Shown: one piece after another, positions 16,729 to 25,149 of the stretch
Position numbering within the stretch: the stretch's first letter is position 1
Layout: every line of letters begins with the position of its first letter
NCBI RefSeq assembly: GCF_000455205.1
Contig: NZ_AUWQ01000035.1
Span: forward strand, 35,571 to 99,570
Reading direction: 5' to 3'
DNA from: Mycobacterium sp. UM_CSW
Lineage (GTDB): Bacteria > Actinomycetota > Actinomycetes > Mycobacteriales > Mycobacteriaceae
DNA: 64,000 nucleotides
The notes under the pieces: model-generated
Seen by the model: the letters and a program-made list of their open reading frames with translations, nothing else
Databases searched by the model: none
What the model was told of the DNA's origin: nothing
Made by a program: the position numbers and the translations under genes

Positions 16729-18429
16729 TCAGCGGGCGCGCGGAGCGAGCTGGCTCAGTAGGGTCGGGATTTCCGGGAAGCCCGGGATCGGTTCGTTGAT
16801 CCCCGGGATTGGCGGCAGGGCCGGGATCGCGGGGATTCGCGGGATCCGTGGGAGCGGCGGGAGCGCCGGCTCGGCGAGTGCCGGCGGTGGCGCGGGCGGC
16901 TCGGCCGGTGCGACGGGCTCTTGGGCCGCCGGCGGCGGCTCGGGGCTCGGCGCATCGCTCGGGGGCGGCGGGCTCGGCTCGGCGCTCGGCGGCGGGGGCG
17001 GCGGCTGTGTCACCGGGGCGGGCGGCGCCGACGAGGGCGCCGGGGATGCCGGGGTGGTGTTGCCGGCCGGTGCCGGCGCGGGCTTGTTGCTGGACCCCAG
17101 GCCGATCGCCAGCGCGGCGCCCACCAGCAGGAGCGCCAGCAGGGCGCCGATCACCATCAACGGGGCCAACCGCCGCCAGACGGACTTCTTGAATTCCTCG
17201 GGCGCGACCGCGGATTCCTGCAACTTCGGTGCCGGGCTCGCGGACGTGGGGCCGGCGCCGGTGGCCTCCGACCAGGCCATCGCGGGCGCCGTCCCGGGTG
17301 AGAGTGCTTCGGCCGTCGCGGTCCCAGCGCCACGGCGACCCGGCCAGGCTCGCGCCGTCGCCGTCGCCTTCGCCATCACAGAAGCCGGTGCCGTTGCCGG
17401 CGCGGCCGGAATCAGCGCGGTCGCGGCGTCATCCACCGGCCCCGGCGCGACCCGCAGCGCGGCCCCGATTGCCGCGGTCAGCTGGGGCTGCGGCGTCGTG
17501 ATGACCGGCACCCGGAAATGTCCCGACAGGGTCGTGGTGACGGCCGGGATGTTCGCCCCGCCGCCCACCGAAACCACCGCGGCCAGATCGCGAATCCCGT
17601 TGCGCCGCAATGCCTCGTCCAGCACTGCCACGAAGTTGGTCAGCGGCTGGCGGATGGCGTCCTCGAGTTCGTTTCTGGTGAGCCGGATGTCGCTGACGGC
17701 CAGGGAAGTCAGCGTGATCGACGAGAGCTGCTCCTTGGCGCCGCGGCATCCGCTGCGCAGCGGGCTCAGCGAGCCGATGCCCGGCGCGTCGGCCATGACG
17801 GCGGTGAGCAGCGCCTGGTCGATCATGTCGCCCGAAAAGTCGGGATAGCGCACGGTCGGGGCGAGGGCCTGGTAGTTGCCGGCGGCGTCCATCAACGTGA
17901 TGCTGGTGCCGCTGCCGCCGAAATCGCACACGGCCACGGTGCCGCGCGCGGGGATGCCCGGGTTGGCCCGCACCGCGAACAAGGTCGCGGCGGCATCGGG
18001 GATCAGCACCAGCGGCCGCGCGGGATCCTTCCATTCGGAGACGCCGCCCAGTGCGGCGCCCAGGGCGTGCACGGAGTTGTCGGACCAATGGGCGGGATAG
18101 GTCACCGCGATGTTTTCGGGCAGTGGGCGCCCGCCGGTCACCGCGTACGCCAGCGCGCGCATCGCGTCGGCGATCAACGCGCCGCCGCGGTGCACCGAGC
18201 CGTCGGCGGCCCGGATTCCATCCGGATCCGCGACCCGGTTGACGAAACCGGTGATGACCACGCCCGGCTCGTCGAGTCGAGGGTTTTCCGAGGGGACGCC
18301 CACCTCGGGCGGGCGTTCGCGATAGAGCGTGAGGACCGGCTTGCGCGTGATTACGAGATTGGCGGTCGCGGCCGCGAGGTTGGTGGAACCAATTGACAGG
18401 CCCAGCGCGGGCCTCACTCTATCGACCAT
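16729..18429 (-). CDS. Membrane-anchored Hsp70/actin-fold ATPase-like protein with proline-rich tail (Rv2264c-like)
   Basis: 566 residues. Residues 1-330 carry the Hsp70/actin nucleotide fold: LGLSIGSTNLAAA (phosphate 1), VCDFGGSGTSITLMD (phosphate 2) and VVSVGGGANIPAV (adenosine motif). A linker leads to one transmembrane helix at about 422-447 (MVIGALLALLLVGAALAIGL), after which about 118 residues are proline-, alanine- and serine-rich and end in repeated LPxIPxIP units. The predicted topology is a cytoplasmic ATPase with an extracytoplasmic Pro-rich tail. The substrate-binding domain of DnaK is absent. Matches my memory of Rv2264c, a proline-rich conserved protein. Function unknown. Confidence 0.85.
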   Translation of the reverse strand: MVDRVRPALGLSIGSTNLAAATANLVITRKPVLTLYRERPPEVGVPSENPRLDEPGVVITGFVNRVADPDGIRAADGSVHRGGALIADAMRALAYAVTGGRPLPENIAVTYPAHWSDNSVHALGAALGGVSEWKDPARPLVLIPDAAATLFAVRANPGIPARGTVAVCDFGGSGTSITLMDAAGNYQALAPTVRYPDFSGDMIDQALLTAVMADAPGIGSLSPLRSGCRGAKEQLSSITLTSLAVSDIRLTRNELEDAIRQPLTNFVAVLDEALRRNGIRDLAAVVSVGGGANIPAVTTTLSGHFRVPVITTPQPQLTAAIGAALRVAPGPVDDAATALIPAAPATAPASVMAKATATARAWPGRRGAGTATAEALSPGTAPAMAWSEATGAGPTSASPAPKLQESAVAPEEFKKSVWRRLAPLMVIGALLALLLVGAALAIGLGSSNKPAPAPAGNTTPASPAPSSAPPAPVTQPPPPPPSAEPSPPPPSDAPSPEPPPAAQEPVAPAEPPAPPPALAEPALPPLPRIPRIPAIPALPPIPGINEPIPGFPEIPTLLSQLAPRAR

Positions 18430-18521
18430 GTATCAATCCCCACTTCAGCAGCACGGCTAATCGTGCCGGGGGAACCTATAGCCAGTCTCTGCGCCTGCTA
18501 TGCGTCAGCTGTATAAGCGCG

Positions 18522-19607
18522 TCAGCGAATGGAGCCCGCCCCGGCGATCAGCGGAAGGTCGAGCGGGGTGACCCAGCCCGGCCGCAGGTCGTTGACGGCC
18601 GGCACGGCGTTGAGCGCCCGCATCCCGGTGGCCAGGCAGCCGGCCGTGGCCGGGTCCCGGCCCGAGCCGTCGGTGAACCGGAACGCGGTCTCCTGGAAGA
18701 TGCTCGGGGTGCCCTCGATGTCCACCCGGTAGACGTCGTTGTCGTGGCCCGACGGCCAGTCGGGGGCGGCGTCGTTCCCGATCCGGTTGACGTGTTCGAG
18801 CTGGATGCGCGTCTCGCCCTTGTAGATGCCGTTGATGGTGAACCGGACGGCGGCGACGTGCCCGGGCTTGATGACGCCCTTGGCCGTCGTGCGCTCGGTG
18901 GGCGTCACCCACTTGTCCCAGGTGGTGGTGATCTCGTCGAGCATGATGCCCGCCGCGTGCGCGATCATCGGCACGGTGGCGCCCCACGCGAAGATCAGCA
19001 CGCTGGGGTTTTCCAGCATCGGGCTGAATTCGGGCTCGCGGCCGATGCCCATCTCGACCTCGTAGTCGCCCTCGTAGTTCGTGTAGTCCAGCAGCTCGGA
19101 GGCGCGCACGCGGCGCACCTCCGAGCAGACGCCCATCAGGGTCATCGGAAACAGGTCATTGGCGAACCCCGGGTCGATGCCGGTGGTGAAGCACGACGAT
19201 CCGCCCAGCTCACAGGCCTCGGTGATGGGCTCGATCCAGTTGGGCGGGTTGAGGTGCATGGTCGGCCAGACCCACGGCGTCATCGCGGTCGAGCAGACGT
19301 CGATCCCGGCCCGCAGGAACCGCGTGATCAGCGCGATGTTGGCGTCGGCGTGCATGGCCGTCGGGCCGTAGTGCACCAGCGCGTCGGGGCGCAGCGCGAT
19401 CAGCGCGTCGACGTCGTCGGTCGCGACGATGCCGATCGGTTCCGGCAGCCCGCAGATGTCGCCGACGTCGCGGCCGATCTTGTTGGGGTTGCTGACGCCG
19501 ACACCCACCAACTCGAACAGTGGATGCTTGACGATCTCGGCGATCACCATGCTGCCGACGAATCCGGTGCCCCAGACCACCACGCGCTTTGGGTCGTGTC
19601 CCGACAT
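18522..19607 (-). CDS. Dihydrodipicolinate-reductase-like / amine dehydrogenase-like NAD(P) oxidoreductase
   Basis: 361 residues from ATG 19607, preceded by CAGGAAGG. Rossmann motif VVVWGTGFVGSMVI near the N terminus, followed by VGVGVSNPNKIGRDVGDI, DALIALRPDALVHYGP and the conserved mid-section TGIDPGFANDLFPM. This is the large mycobacterial family annotated as NAD(P)H-dependent amine dehydrogenase or DapB-N-terminal-domain proteins; relatives include 2,4-diaminopentanoate dehydrogenase. Substrate unknown. Cytosolic. Divergent from the MmpS-like gene across 95 bp. Confidence 0.82.
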   Translation of the reverse strand: MSGHDPKRVVVWGTGFVGSMVIAEIVKHPLFELVGVGVSNPNKIGRDVGDICGLPEPIGIVATDDVDALIALRPDALVHYGPTAMHADANIALITRFLRAGIDVCSTAMTPWVWPTMHLNPPNWIEPITEACELGGSSCFTTGIDPGFANDLFPMTLMGVCSEVRRVRASELLDYTNYEGDYEVEMGIGREPEFSPMLENPSVLIFAWGATVPMIAHAAGIMLDEITTTWDKWVTPTERTTAKGVIKPGHVAAVRFTINGIYKGETRIQLEHVNRIGNDAAPDWPSGHDNDVYRVDIEGTPSIFQETAFRFTDGSGRDPATAGCLATGMRALNAVPAVNDLRPGWVTPLDLPLIAGAGSIR

Positions 19608-19702
19608 ACACACCTTCCTGACCATCAGCCCCCGGTTCACCCTAAGCATGGGCGCGATCGGCATCTAGACCAGGCGATGTTTGTGGTACACGATGTGAAA
19701 CC

Positions 19703-20050
19703 ATGACCAGTCATCTGCGCGGGCCGTCGATCCTGTTCGCGATCGGCGTCGGGCTCGCATCCGGGTGCGGCGTTGCGAACGCCGGGCCCGAAAACCCCAG
19801 GGTCACCTACGAGGTGAGCGGCCCGGCCGTCGCCGAATACATCTCGTATCAAACCGACAACGGTCAGCTGCACGCCGTGAACGCCAAGCTGCCCTGGTCG
19901 ACGCAATTCACCGGTTACGGCGGCGAGGTGTTCGTGATCAGCGCCCAGGGGCCGGGTCCCATCTCGTGCAAGATCAAGCTCGACGGCAATGTCGTCAGCG
20001 ACGCGACGGCTACGACGGGGACGCCGGCCAGAACCGTGTGTACGCACTGA
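19703..20050 (+). CDS. MmpS-like exported protein, possible lipoprotein
   Basis: 115 residues from ATG 19703. A signal-like N terminus (ILFAIGVGLASGCGVANAG) contains ASGC, an acceptable lipobox, so lipidation at Cys22 is possible though the n-region has only one Arg. The mature part matches the MmpS soluble beta-sandwich: VTYEVSG, YISYQTDNG, AKLPWSTQF, ISCKIKLDGNVV and a closing VCTH. MmpS proteins assist MmpL lipid/siderophore exporters, but this one has no MmpL neighbour. It is 13 bp upstream of the CYP124-like gene and likely co-transcribed with it. Confidence 0.8.
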   Translation: MTSHLRGPSILFAIGVGLASGCGVANAGPENPRVTYEVSGPAVAEYISYQTDNGQLHAVNAKLPWSTQFTGYGGEVFVISAQGPGPISCKIKLDGNVVSDATATTGTPARTVCTH

Positions 20051-20063
20051 TAGCGGCCCAACC

Positions 20064-21359
20064 GTGTCACTCAAGACAGGCATCGCGACTCGCGCGAACG
20101 GCGCGCCGCCGCCCGAGATCCCGCTGGCCGACATTCATCTCGAGTCGTTCGAGTTCTGGGGGTACGACGACGACTACCGCGACGGCGCCTTCGCCACGCT
20201 GCGCCGCGAGGCGCCGCTCTCGTTCTGGCCGGCGGTCGAGTATGAGGGGTTCGAGGCCGGAAACGGGTATTGGGCGCTGACCAAGCACGAGGACGTGCAC
20301 TACGCCAGCCGCCATCCGGACATCTTCAGCTCCGCCGGCGGCATCACGATCGGCGACCAGATGCCGGAGTTGGCCGAGTATTTCGGCTCGATGATCGTGA
20401 CGGACGATCCCCGACATCAGCGGCTGCGCTCGATCGTCAGCCGCGCGTTCACCCCGAAGGTGGTGGCCCGCATCGAGGCCTCGGTGCGCGAGCGGGCGCA
20501 CCGGCTGGTGTCGTCGCTGATCGCCAATCATCCCGACGGCGAGGCCGATCTGGTCAGCGAGCTCGCCGGGCCGCTGCCGCTGCAGATCATCTGCGACATG
20601 ATGGGCATCCCCGAGGAGGACCATCAGCGCGTATTCCATTGGACCAACGTCATTCTCGGGTTCGGCGATCCCGACCTGTCGACCGATTTCGGGGAGTTCA
20701 CGCAGGTTTCGATGGACATCGGCGCCTATGCCGCCGCGCTGGCCGAGGATCGCCGCGTCAACCACCACGACGACCTGACGACGAGCCTGGTGGAGGCCGA
20801 GGTCGACGGCGAGCGGCTGACGTCGCAGGAGATCGCGTCGTTCTTCATCCTGCTGGTCGTCGCGGGCAACGAGACGACGCGCAACGCGATCAGCCACGGG
20901 GTGTTGGCGCTGTCGCGCTACCCCGACGAGCGCGAGAAGTGGTGGGCCAACTACGAAGGCCTGGCCCCCACCGCCGTCGAGGAGATCGTGCGGTGGGCGT
21001 CCCCGGTGGTCTACATGCGGCGCACCGTAACCCGCGACACCGAGCTGAGCGGCGTCAAGTTGGCGGCCGGCGACAAGGCCGCGCTGTGGTACAACTCGGC
21101 CAACCGCGACGAGTCAAAGTTCGCCAACCCGTGGATGTTCGACGTGGCCCGCGATCCCAACCCGCATCTCGGCTTCGGCGGCGGCGGCGCCCATTTCTGC
21201 TTGGGCGCCAACCTCGCCCGCCGCGAGATCAGGGTCGTCTTCGACGAATTGCGCCGCGAGATCCCCGACATGGTCGCGGTCTACGAACCCGCCAGGCTGC
21301 TCTCGCAATTCATCCATGGCATCAAGAGGTTGCCGGTCGCCTGGACCCCACCACGCTGA
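20064..21359 (+). CDS. cyp124: Cytochrome P450, CYP124-like methyl-branched lipid omega-hydroxylase
   Basis: 431 residues from GTG 20064. Very close over its whole length to M. tuberculosis CYP124A1 (Rv2266) as I remember it: SLKTGIATRANGAPPPE, FWGYDDDYRDGAFATLRREA, AEYFGSMIVTDDPRHQRLRS and VEEIVRWASPVVYMRR. P450 landmarks: I-helix VVAGNETTRNA (acid-alcohol pair), ExxR in the K helix, and the haem loop FGGGGAHFCLG with the Cys ligand. Known role: omega-hydroxylation of methyl-branched fatty acids, isoprenoids and cholesterol side chains. Located after an MmpS-like gene; followed by hairpin C. Confidence 0.92.
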   Translation: MSLKTGIATRANGAPPPEIPLADIHLESFEFWGYDDDYRDGAFATLRREAPLSFWPAVEYEGFEAGNGYWALTKHEDVHYASRHPDIFSSAGGITIGDQMPELAEYFGSMIVTDDPRHQRLRSIVSRAFTPKVVARIEASVRERAHRLVSSLIANHPDGEADLVSELAGPLPLQIICDMMGIPEEDHQRVFHWTNVILGFGDPDLSTDFGEFTQVSMDIGAYAAALAEDRRVNHHDDLTTSLVEAEVDGERLTSQEIASFFILLVVAGNETTRNAISHGVLALSRYPDEREKWWANYEGLAPTAVEEIVRWASPVVYMRRTVTRDTELSGVKLAAGDKAALWYNSANRDESKFANPWMFDVARDPNPHLGFGGGGAHFCLGANLARREIRVVFDELRREIPDMVAVYEPARLLSQFIHGIKRLPVAWTPPR

Positions 21360-21377
21360 CGTCCCTCTCCTTTTCCT

Positions 21378-21439
21378 CGCGAGCAGACACAGAATCGCAC
21401 AATTTCGCGTCGCGGAGTGCGATTCCGCGTCTGCTCGCG
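21378..21439. repeat. Intergenic inverted repeat (hairpin C)
   Basis: 22-nt arms at 21378-21399 and 21418-21439 are reverse complements with two mismatches, around an 18-nt loop. Outer sequence CGCGAGC is shared with hairpin B. It follows the CYP124-like stop codon by 18 bp and precedes the next start by 8 bp, so it could end the P450 transcript or act in the leader of the next gene. Confidence 0.7.
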
Positions 21440-21447
21440 GGTTTATC

Positions 21448-21996
21448 GTGAACCGCGTGACCATTCCCGCGTTTCCCTCCCCCGACGTGCTGGCCGCCCG
21501 CGAGAAGCTGGTGCTCGACCACTTTCACGACGAGGTCCGCCAGGCCTGGGACGACGTGCTGGCGACCTTCCCACACCCGCGCTACGAGCTGATCCCGCAG
21601 ATGATCGTCCACGACGGCGACGAGGCGGTGCGCGGCTACTACGTCTATACGAGAACCGCGTTCCCCGACCAGGACCACGAGATCATCGCGCTGCGGCACA
21701 GCGCCGACGCGGTGATCGTCGAGTTCTGGCTGATGGGCACCCACCGCGGATACCTCGGCAAGGTCCCGCCCACCGGCAGCCGCTTCCGGGTCCGGATGAA
21801 CGCCTACTTCGTATTCGACGACACCGAAACGCTTGTCTGCGAACGCATTTACTTCGACACGCTGACCATGATCAAGCAGCTGCTGGGCGGGCTGGACATG
21901 AAGAAGCCGGGCAACTGGTTGCTCGCCGCGCGCTGCGTGCGCGGCTTCCTGTCCATGTCCTCGGAAAAGCCGGACCCCGCACTGACTTCCGCATAG
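21448..21996 (+). CDS. SnoaL-like / NTF2-fold protein
   Basis: 182 residues from GTG 21448, or 179 from GTG 21457; neither has a good ribosome site and the second is slightly favoured by where the fold begins. The pattern is of the SnoaL/NTF2 cone fold: LDHFHDEVRQAWDDVLATF helix, PRYELIPQMIVHDGDEAVRGYY, IIALRHSADAVIVEFWLMGTH and MNAYFVFDDTETLVCERIYFD. These proteins are often hydrolases, cyclases or binding proteins; in mycobacteria many lie near P450 and sterol genes. Substrate unknown. It converges with the HAD gene, 8 bp between stops. Confidence 0.78.
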   Translation: MNRVTIPAFPSPDVLAAREKLVLDHFHDEVRQAWDDVLATFPHPRYELIPQMIVHDGDEAVRGYYVYTRTAFPDQDHEIIALRHSADAVIVEFWLMGTHRGYLGKVPPTGSRFRVRMNAYFVFDDTETLVCERIYFDTLTMIKQLLGGLDMKKPGNWLLAARCVRGFLSMSSEKPDPALTSA

Positions 21997-22004
21997 ACCG
22001 GCCG

Positions 22005-22712
22005 CTAACAGCCCAGTTGTGCTGCCAGGTCCAGGAAGTCGGCCGCGTTGACGTCGAACTCGTCGGAGTAGGCCACGTCGGCGTCGCCGTCGGCCCCGAA
22101 CTCCAACGGGCGCGCGACGAAGGCCGTCGCAAAACCCAGCCCGGCCGCCGCGCGGATGTCGTACTTGTGGCTGGCCACCATCATGATCTCGGCGGGCTGC
22201 AGGCCGAGATAGGTCGCGGCCATGCGATAAATCGCCGGGTCCGGCTTGAACACCCCGGCCATCTCGGCGGCGAAGATCGCGTCCCAGGGCAGGCCCGCGC
22301 GCTTGGAGATGTTGACCACCGCTGACACGTCGGCGTTCGACAGGGTGGCCAGCGTGTACAAGCGCTTCAACCGCGTCAGCCCCGGCACCACGTCCGGCCA
22401 CGGCCTCAGCCGCTGCCAGGCCAGGGTGAGCTCCTCGCGTTCGGCGTCCGAGAAGCCCGCGATGCCGCCGTCGTCCAGGACGGCATCCAAAGCGCGCCGA
22501 TACACCGAGTGCACGGACACCCAGCCACTCCCCTGCGCGCCGTCCAAGGCCGCGAAGTAGCCTGCGCGCCAACGCCGCACAAAGTCGCCCCAGTCCGCGC
22601 CCGGGTGCCGGCCCGCGCTGATCCGCGCCGCCTCGTCGCAGACGGTCGAGTGAAAATCCGTCGCCGTGCCCTGCACGTCGAACAACAGCGCCTTGACCAC
22701 AAGCCTCATCAT
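22005..22712 (-). CDS. HAD-family hydrolase (haloacid dehalogenase type II-like)
   Basis: 235 residues from ATG 22712, with a second ATG at 22709. HAD motifs: nucleophile segment LLFDVQGTATD (Asp in the position of FDxYGTLxD), motif II TLSNADVSAV (Ser/Asn), motif III Lys in GVFKPDPAIY and motif IV in MMVASHKYDIRAA. The cap insertion between motifs I and II is about 90 residues, as in L-2-haloacid dehalogenases. Gln replaces the usual aromatic residue after the nucleophile. Probably cytosolic, acting on a small phosphorylated or halogenated acid. Divergent from the DUF202 pair. Confidence 0.85.
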   Translation of the reverse strand: MMRLVVKALLFDVQGTATDFHSTVCDEAARISAGRHPGADWGDFVRRWRAGYFAALDGAQGSGWVSVHSVYRRALDAVLDDGGIAGFSDAEREELTLAWQRLRPWPDVVPGLTRLKRLYTLATLSNADVSAVVNISKRAGLPWDAIFAAEMAGVFKPDPAIYRMAATYLGLQPAEIMMVASHKYDIRAAAGLGFATAFVARPLEFGADGDADVAYSDEFDVNAADFLDLAAQLGC

Positions 22713-22770
22713 GCAGGCTAAAATCTGCCACGTCGAAACGCTTGACCATCCATGCCGAGGCGGGTAGTCC

Positions 22771-23124
22771 GTGGCCGAACCTGACGAGCGCGAGCCCGAC
22801 TACCGCTTCACCTTCGCCAACGAGCGAACCTTCCTGGCCTGGCAGCGCACCGCGCTGGGGCTGCTCGCCGCGGCGGTCGCGCTGGTGCAGCTGGTTCCCG
22901 AGTTGACCGTGCCCGGGGCCCGGCGCGCGCTCGGCGTCGGGCTCGCGGTGCTGGCAACCCTCACCAGCGGAATGGGTCTGGTGCGCTGGCGGCAGGCGGA
23001 CGTCGCCATGCGCCACGGCGATCCGCTACCCCGCCATCCCACCCCGGCCTACCTCGCGGTGGGCCTCAGCGTGGTGGGGCTGGTCGCGATCGGGCTGGTG
23101 ATCGCCAAGGCGGTCATGGGTTGA
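22771..23124 (+). CDS. DUF202 membrane protein (first of tandem pair)
   Basis: 117 residues from GTG 22771. The DUF202 hallmark [22 protein letters not shown] is split here into [11 protein letters not shown] and a following helix. Three transmembrane helices: about 27-47, 51-71 and 91-113. DUF202 proteins are small membrane proteins of unknown function, related in pattern to the transmembrane part of VTC-type proteins. Its stop TGA overlaps the TTG start of a second DUF202 gene (TTGA), so the two are made together and may form a heteromer. Confidence 0.87.
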   Translation: MAEPDEREPDYRFTFANERTFLAWQRTALGLLAAAVALVQLVPELTVPGARRALGVGLAVLATLTSGMGLVRWRQADVAMRHGDPLPRHPTPAYLAVGLSVVGLVAIGLVIAKAVMG

Positions 23125-23450
23125 GTGACTCGACGGCGACAGCCCCGCCCAACGAACCGGCCGATCGCACGGTACTAGCGTGGACGCGAACGGCTTTCGC
23201 GTTCCTGGCCAACGGCGCGCTGCTGATGATCAGGAACCTGCACGGCCCCGTCGGGCCGTGGCAGTTGGTCCCCGCCCTTCTCGCCGCCGTCGTCGCGCTG
23301 GGCACCTACCTGATCGCGGCGCAACGCCAGCGCACGCTGCAGCGGCAACCACTGCCGCCAAAGGTCACCCCGCGCCGGCAGGTGTACGGCATCGGGACCG
23401 CCGTGCTGGTGCTCATCGTCGTAACCACTGTCGCCCAGCTGGTCTACTGA
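23121..23450 (+). CDS. DUF202 membrane protein (second of tandem pair)
   Basis: 109 residues from TTG 23121, chosen because it overlaps the preceding stop as TTGA and no other start lies before the conserved core. The core [20 protein letters not shown] is the DUF202 signature; three hydrophobic helices follow at about 25-40, 45-62 and 87-107. It differs from its partner in the middle loop. The stop codon overlaps the next start (TGATG), coupling it to an alpha/beta hydrolase gene. Function unknown. Confidence 0.85.
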   Translation: MSDSTATAPPNEPADRTVLAWTRTAFAFLANGALLMIRNLHGPVGPWQLVPALLAAVVALGTYLIAAQRQRTLQRQPLPPKVTPRRQVYGIGTAVLVLIVVTTVAQLVY

Positions 23451-24331
23451 TGAAGGCCCTGCCCGTCCCCGCCGGGGTCGAGAAGCGCGACGTCGTCGTT
23501 CAGGGAATCCGCACCCGGGTCTTCGAGGTCGATCCCCACAACGACGTCACCCCGCTGATCCTGCTGCACGGCGGTGGCCTCGACTCGGCGCTGGTGTCGT
23601 TTGGTTCGGCGCTGGTTGCGCTCGGCGAGCGCCGGCGCGTCATCGCTCCCGACCTCCCGGGATACGGCGAAACCGAGTTCCCGGAGTCGTCGTTCTCCAT
23701 CCCGTGGTACGGCGACTGGGTCGCCGACCTGATTCGCGCCTACGGCTTCGATCGGGTCGACCTCGGCGGGTTGTCGCTCGGGGGTTGGATCACGCTCGAG
23801 CTGGCCATCACCCACCCCGATATGGTGCGCCGCGTCGTCGCGATCAATCCCGGCGGCATCACCGAGAAGTTCAAGTTCATGCGCACCGCCGAGTGGGTCG
23901 CCCACCATCCAGGCCTGGGAAAGCGAATGAACAAGCTCGCGGTGAGCCTGGGTCGCGGGCTTGTTCGCGCGCAGTTGCACGCCAGCCTCGGCATGAAGAA
24001 CGCCTCGGCGCTGTCCGACGACTTGATCGACGCGGTCATCATCAGCGGCAAGCTCCCGCATGCGGGCGAAGCGTTCGCCGCCACGCAACGATGGGCATTC
24101 GGCGCAGGACCGGAGGGACTGTCGCTGGTGTCCAAGCTGCCGCGCATCACGGCCAGGACGCTGATACTGGCCGGGCGCGACGACAGGCTTGTGCCGGTGG
24201 CCGATTCGATTCGGGCCTCGCGGCTCGTCCAGGACGGACAGGTGCGGGTCCTCGAGCGTTGCGGGCACTGGCTCGTGCGCGATCGCCCCACGGAATGTGT
24301 CCAGGCGGTGAACCAATTCCTCGACGTCTGA
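23450..24331 (+). CDS. Alpha/beta hydrolase
   Basis: 293 residues from ATG 23450, sharing its A with the DUF202 stop (TGATG). Alpha/beta-hydrolase elements: oxyanion loop LLHGGGLDSAL, strand LPGYGETEFP, nucleophile elbow GGLSLGGW with Ser, catalytic Asp in AGRDDRLVP and His in CGHWLVRDRP. Sequence resembles the MhpC/BphD-type hydrolases and esterases abundant in mycobacteria. No signal peptide. Substrate unknown; coupling to membrane DUF202 proteins is unusual but may be simple co-transcription. Confidence 0.87.
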   Translation: MKALPVPAGVEKRDVVVQGIRTRVFEVDPHNDVTPLILLHGGGLDSALVSFGSALVALGERRRVIAPDLPGYGETEFPESSFSIPWYGDWVADLIRAYGFDRVDLGGLSLGGWITLELAITHPDMVRRVVAINPGGITEKFKFMRTAEWVAHHPGLGKRMNKLAVSLGRGLVRAQLHASLGMKNASALSDDLIDAVIISGKLPHAGEAFAATQRWAFGAGPEGLSLVSKLPRITARTLILAGRDDRLVPVADSIRASRLVQDGQVRVLERCGHWLVRDRPTECVQAVNQFLDV

Positions 24332-24416
24332 CGGGGTTGCGTTACCAGAGAAATTTCATGAAAGTTCAAGCAAATTCCCAGGTTTGGGGCCCTGCTCAAC
24401 TGGGCAAAATTTTGGC

Positions 24417-25145
24417 ATGATCGCACGTCACTTCACTCGCTTCGCTGTTTCCGCGGCAGCGGCGGTGTCGGGCATTGGCGCCACCGTTGTCGCGCCCGCC
24501 ATCCCCGTAGCCTTGGCCCAATGTCCGGACGTCCAGGTGGTCTTCGCCCGCGGCACCGGCGAGGACCCCGGCGTCGGGCCGACCGGCCAGGCGTTCGTCG
24601 ACAACCTGCGCTCGCGCATCGGCGGACGCTCGCTCGACGTCTACCCCGTCAACTACCCCGCCAGCAATGAATGGGCCACCGGCCTCGACGGCATCAAGGA
24701 CGCCGGCTTTCACGTCGAGGACATGGCGAAGACCTGCCCGAACACCAAGATGGTGCTGGGCGGCTACTCCCAGGGCGCGGCCGTCATGGGCTTCGTCACC
24801 TCGTCGGCGGTACCGGACGGGGTCGACCCCGCGACCGTGCCGAAACCGATGGACCCCGCCGTGGCCGACCACGTCTCGTCGGTGGTGCTCTTCGGCATGC
24901 CGAACGTCCGCGCGATGAATTTCCTCAACCAGCCCCCGGTCGCCATCGGCCCGCTGTATCAGGCGAAGACCATCAAGGTGTGCGCGCCGGAGGACCCGGT
25001 CTGCTCGGACGGGATGAACTTCGCGGCGCACAACACCTACGCCTCCGACGGGGAGATGATCGACAAGGGCGCGGCGTTCGCGGCCAGCCATCTCGGCGGC
25101 AACGCGGCGACGCCGGGGGCGCCCAGCGGAGGCTTCGGCACCTGA
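24417..25145 (+). CDS. Secreted cutinase-family esterase
   Basis: 242 residues from ATG 24417. Signal peptide of about 38 residues ending at VALA before QCPDVQVVFARGTGE, the usual N terminus of mature mycobacterial cutinases. Catalytic triad: Ser in GGYSQGAAV, Asp in PEDPVCSDG, His in FAAHNTYASDG; Cys pairs flank them (CPDV/TCPN and KVCAPEDPVC). Family members are exported esterases and lipases (CulP type) acting on ester lipids in or near the cell envelope. The upstream 85-bp gap contains TTTCATGAAA, a small palindrome. Confidence 0.92.
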   Translation: MIARHFTRFAVSAAAAVSGIGATVVAPAIPVALAQCPDVQVVFARGTGEDPGVGPTGQAFVDNLRSRIGGRSLDVYPVNYPASNEWATGLDGIKDAGFHVEDMAKTCPNTKMVLGGYSQGAAVMGFVTSSAVPDGVDPATVPKPMDPAVADHVSSVVLFGMPNVRAMNFLNQPPVAIGPLYQAKTIKVCAPEDPVCSDGMNFAAHNTYASDGEMIDKGAAFAASHLGGNAATPGAPSGGFGT

Positions 25146-25149
25146 GCCG

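Noticed and set aside
21322-23016. 564-codon open frame on the minus strand
   Set aside because: It overlaps the SnoaL-like, HAD and DUF202 genes and codes for an Arg/Gly/His-rich sequence with no motifs; it is a GC-rich shadow frame.
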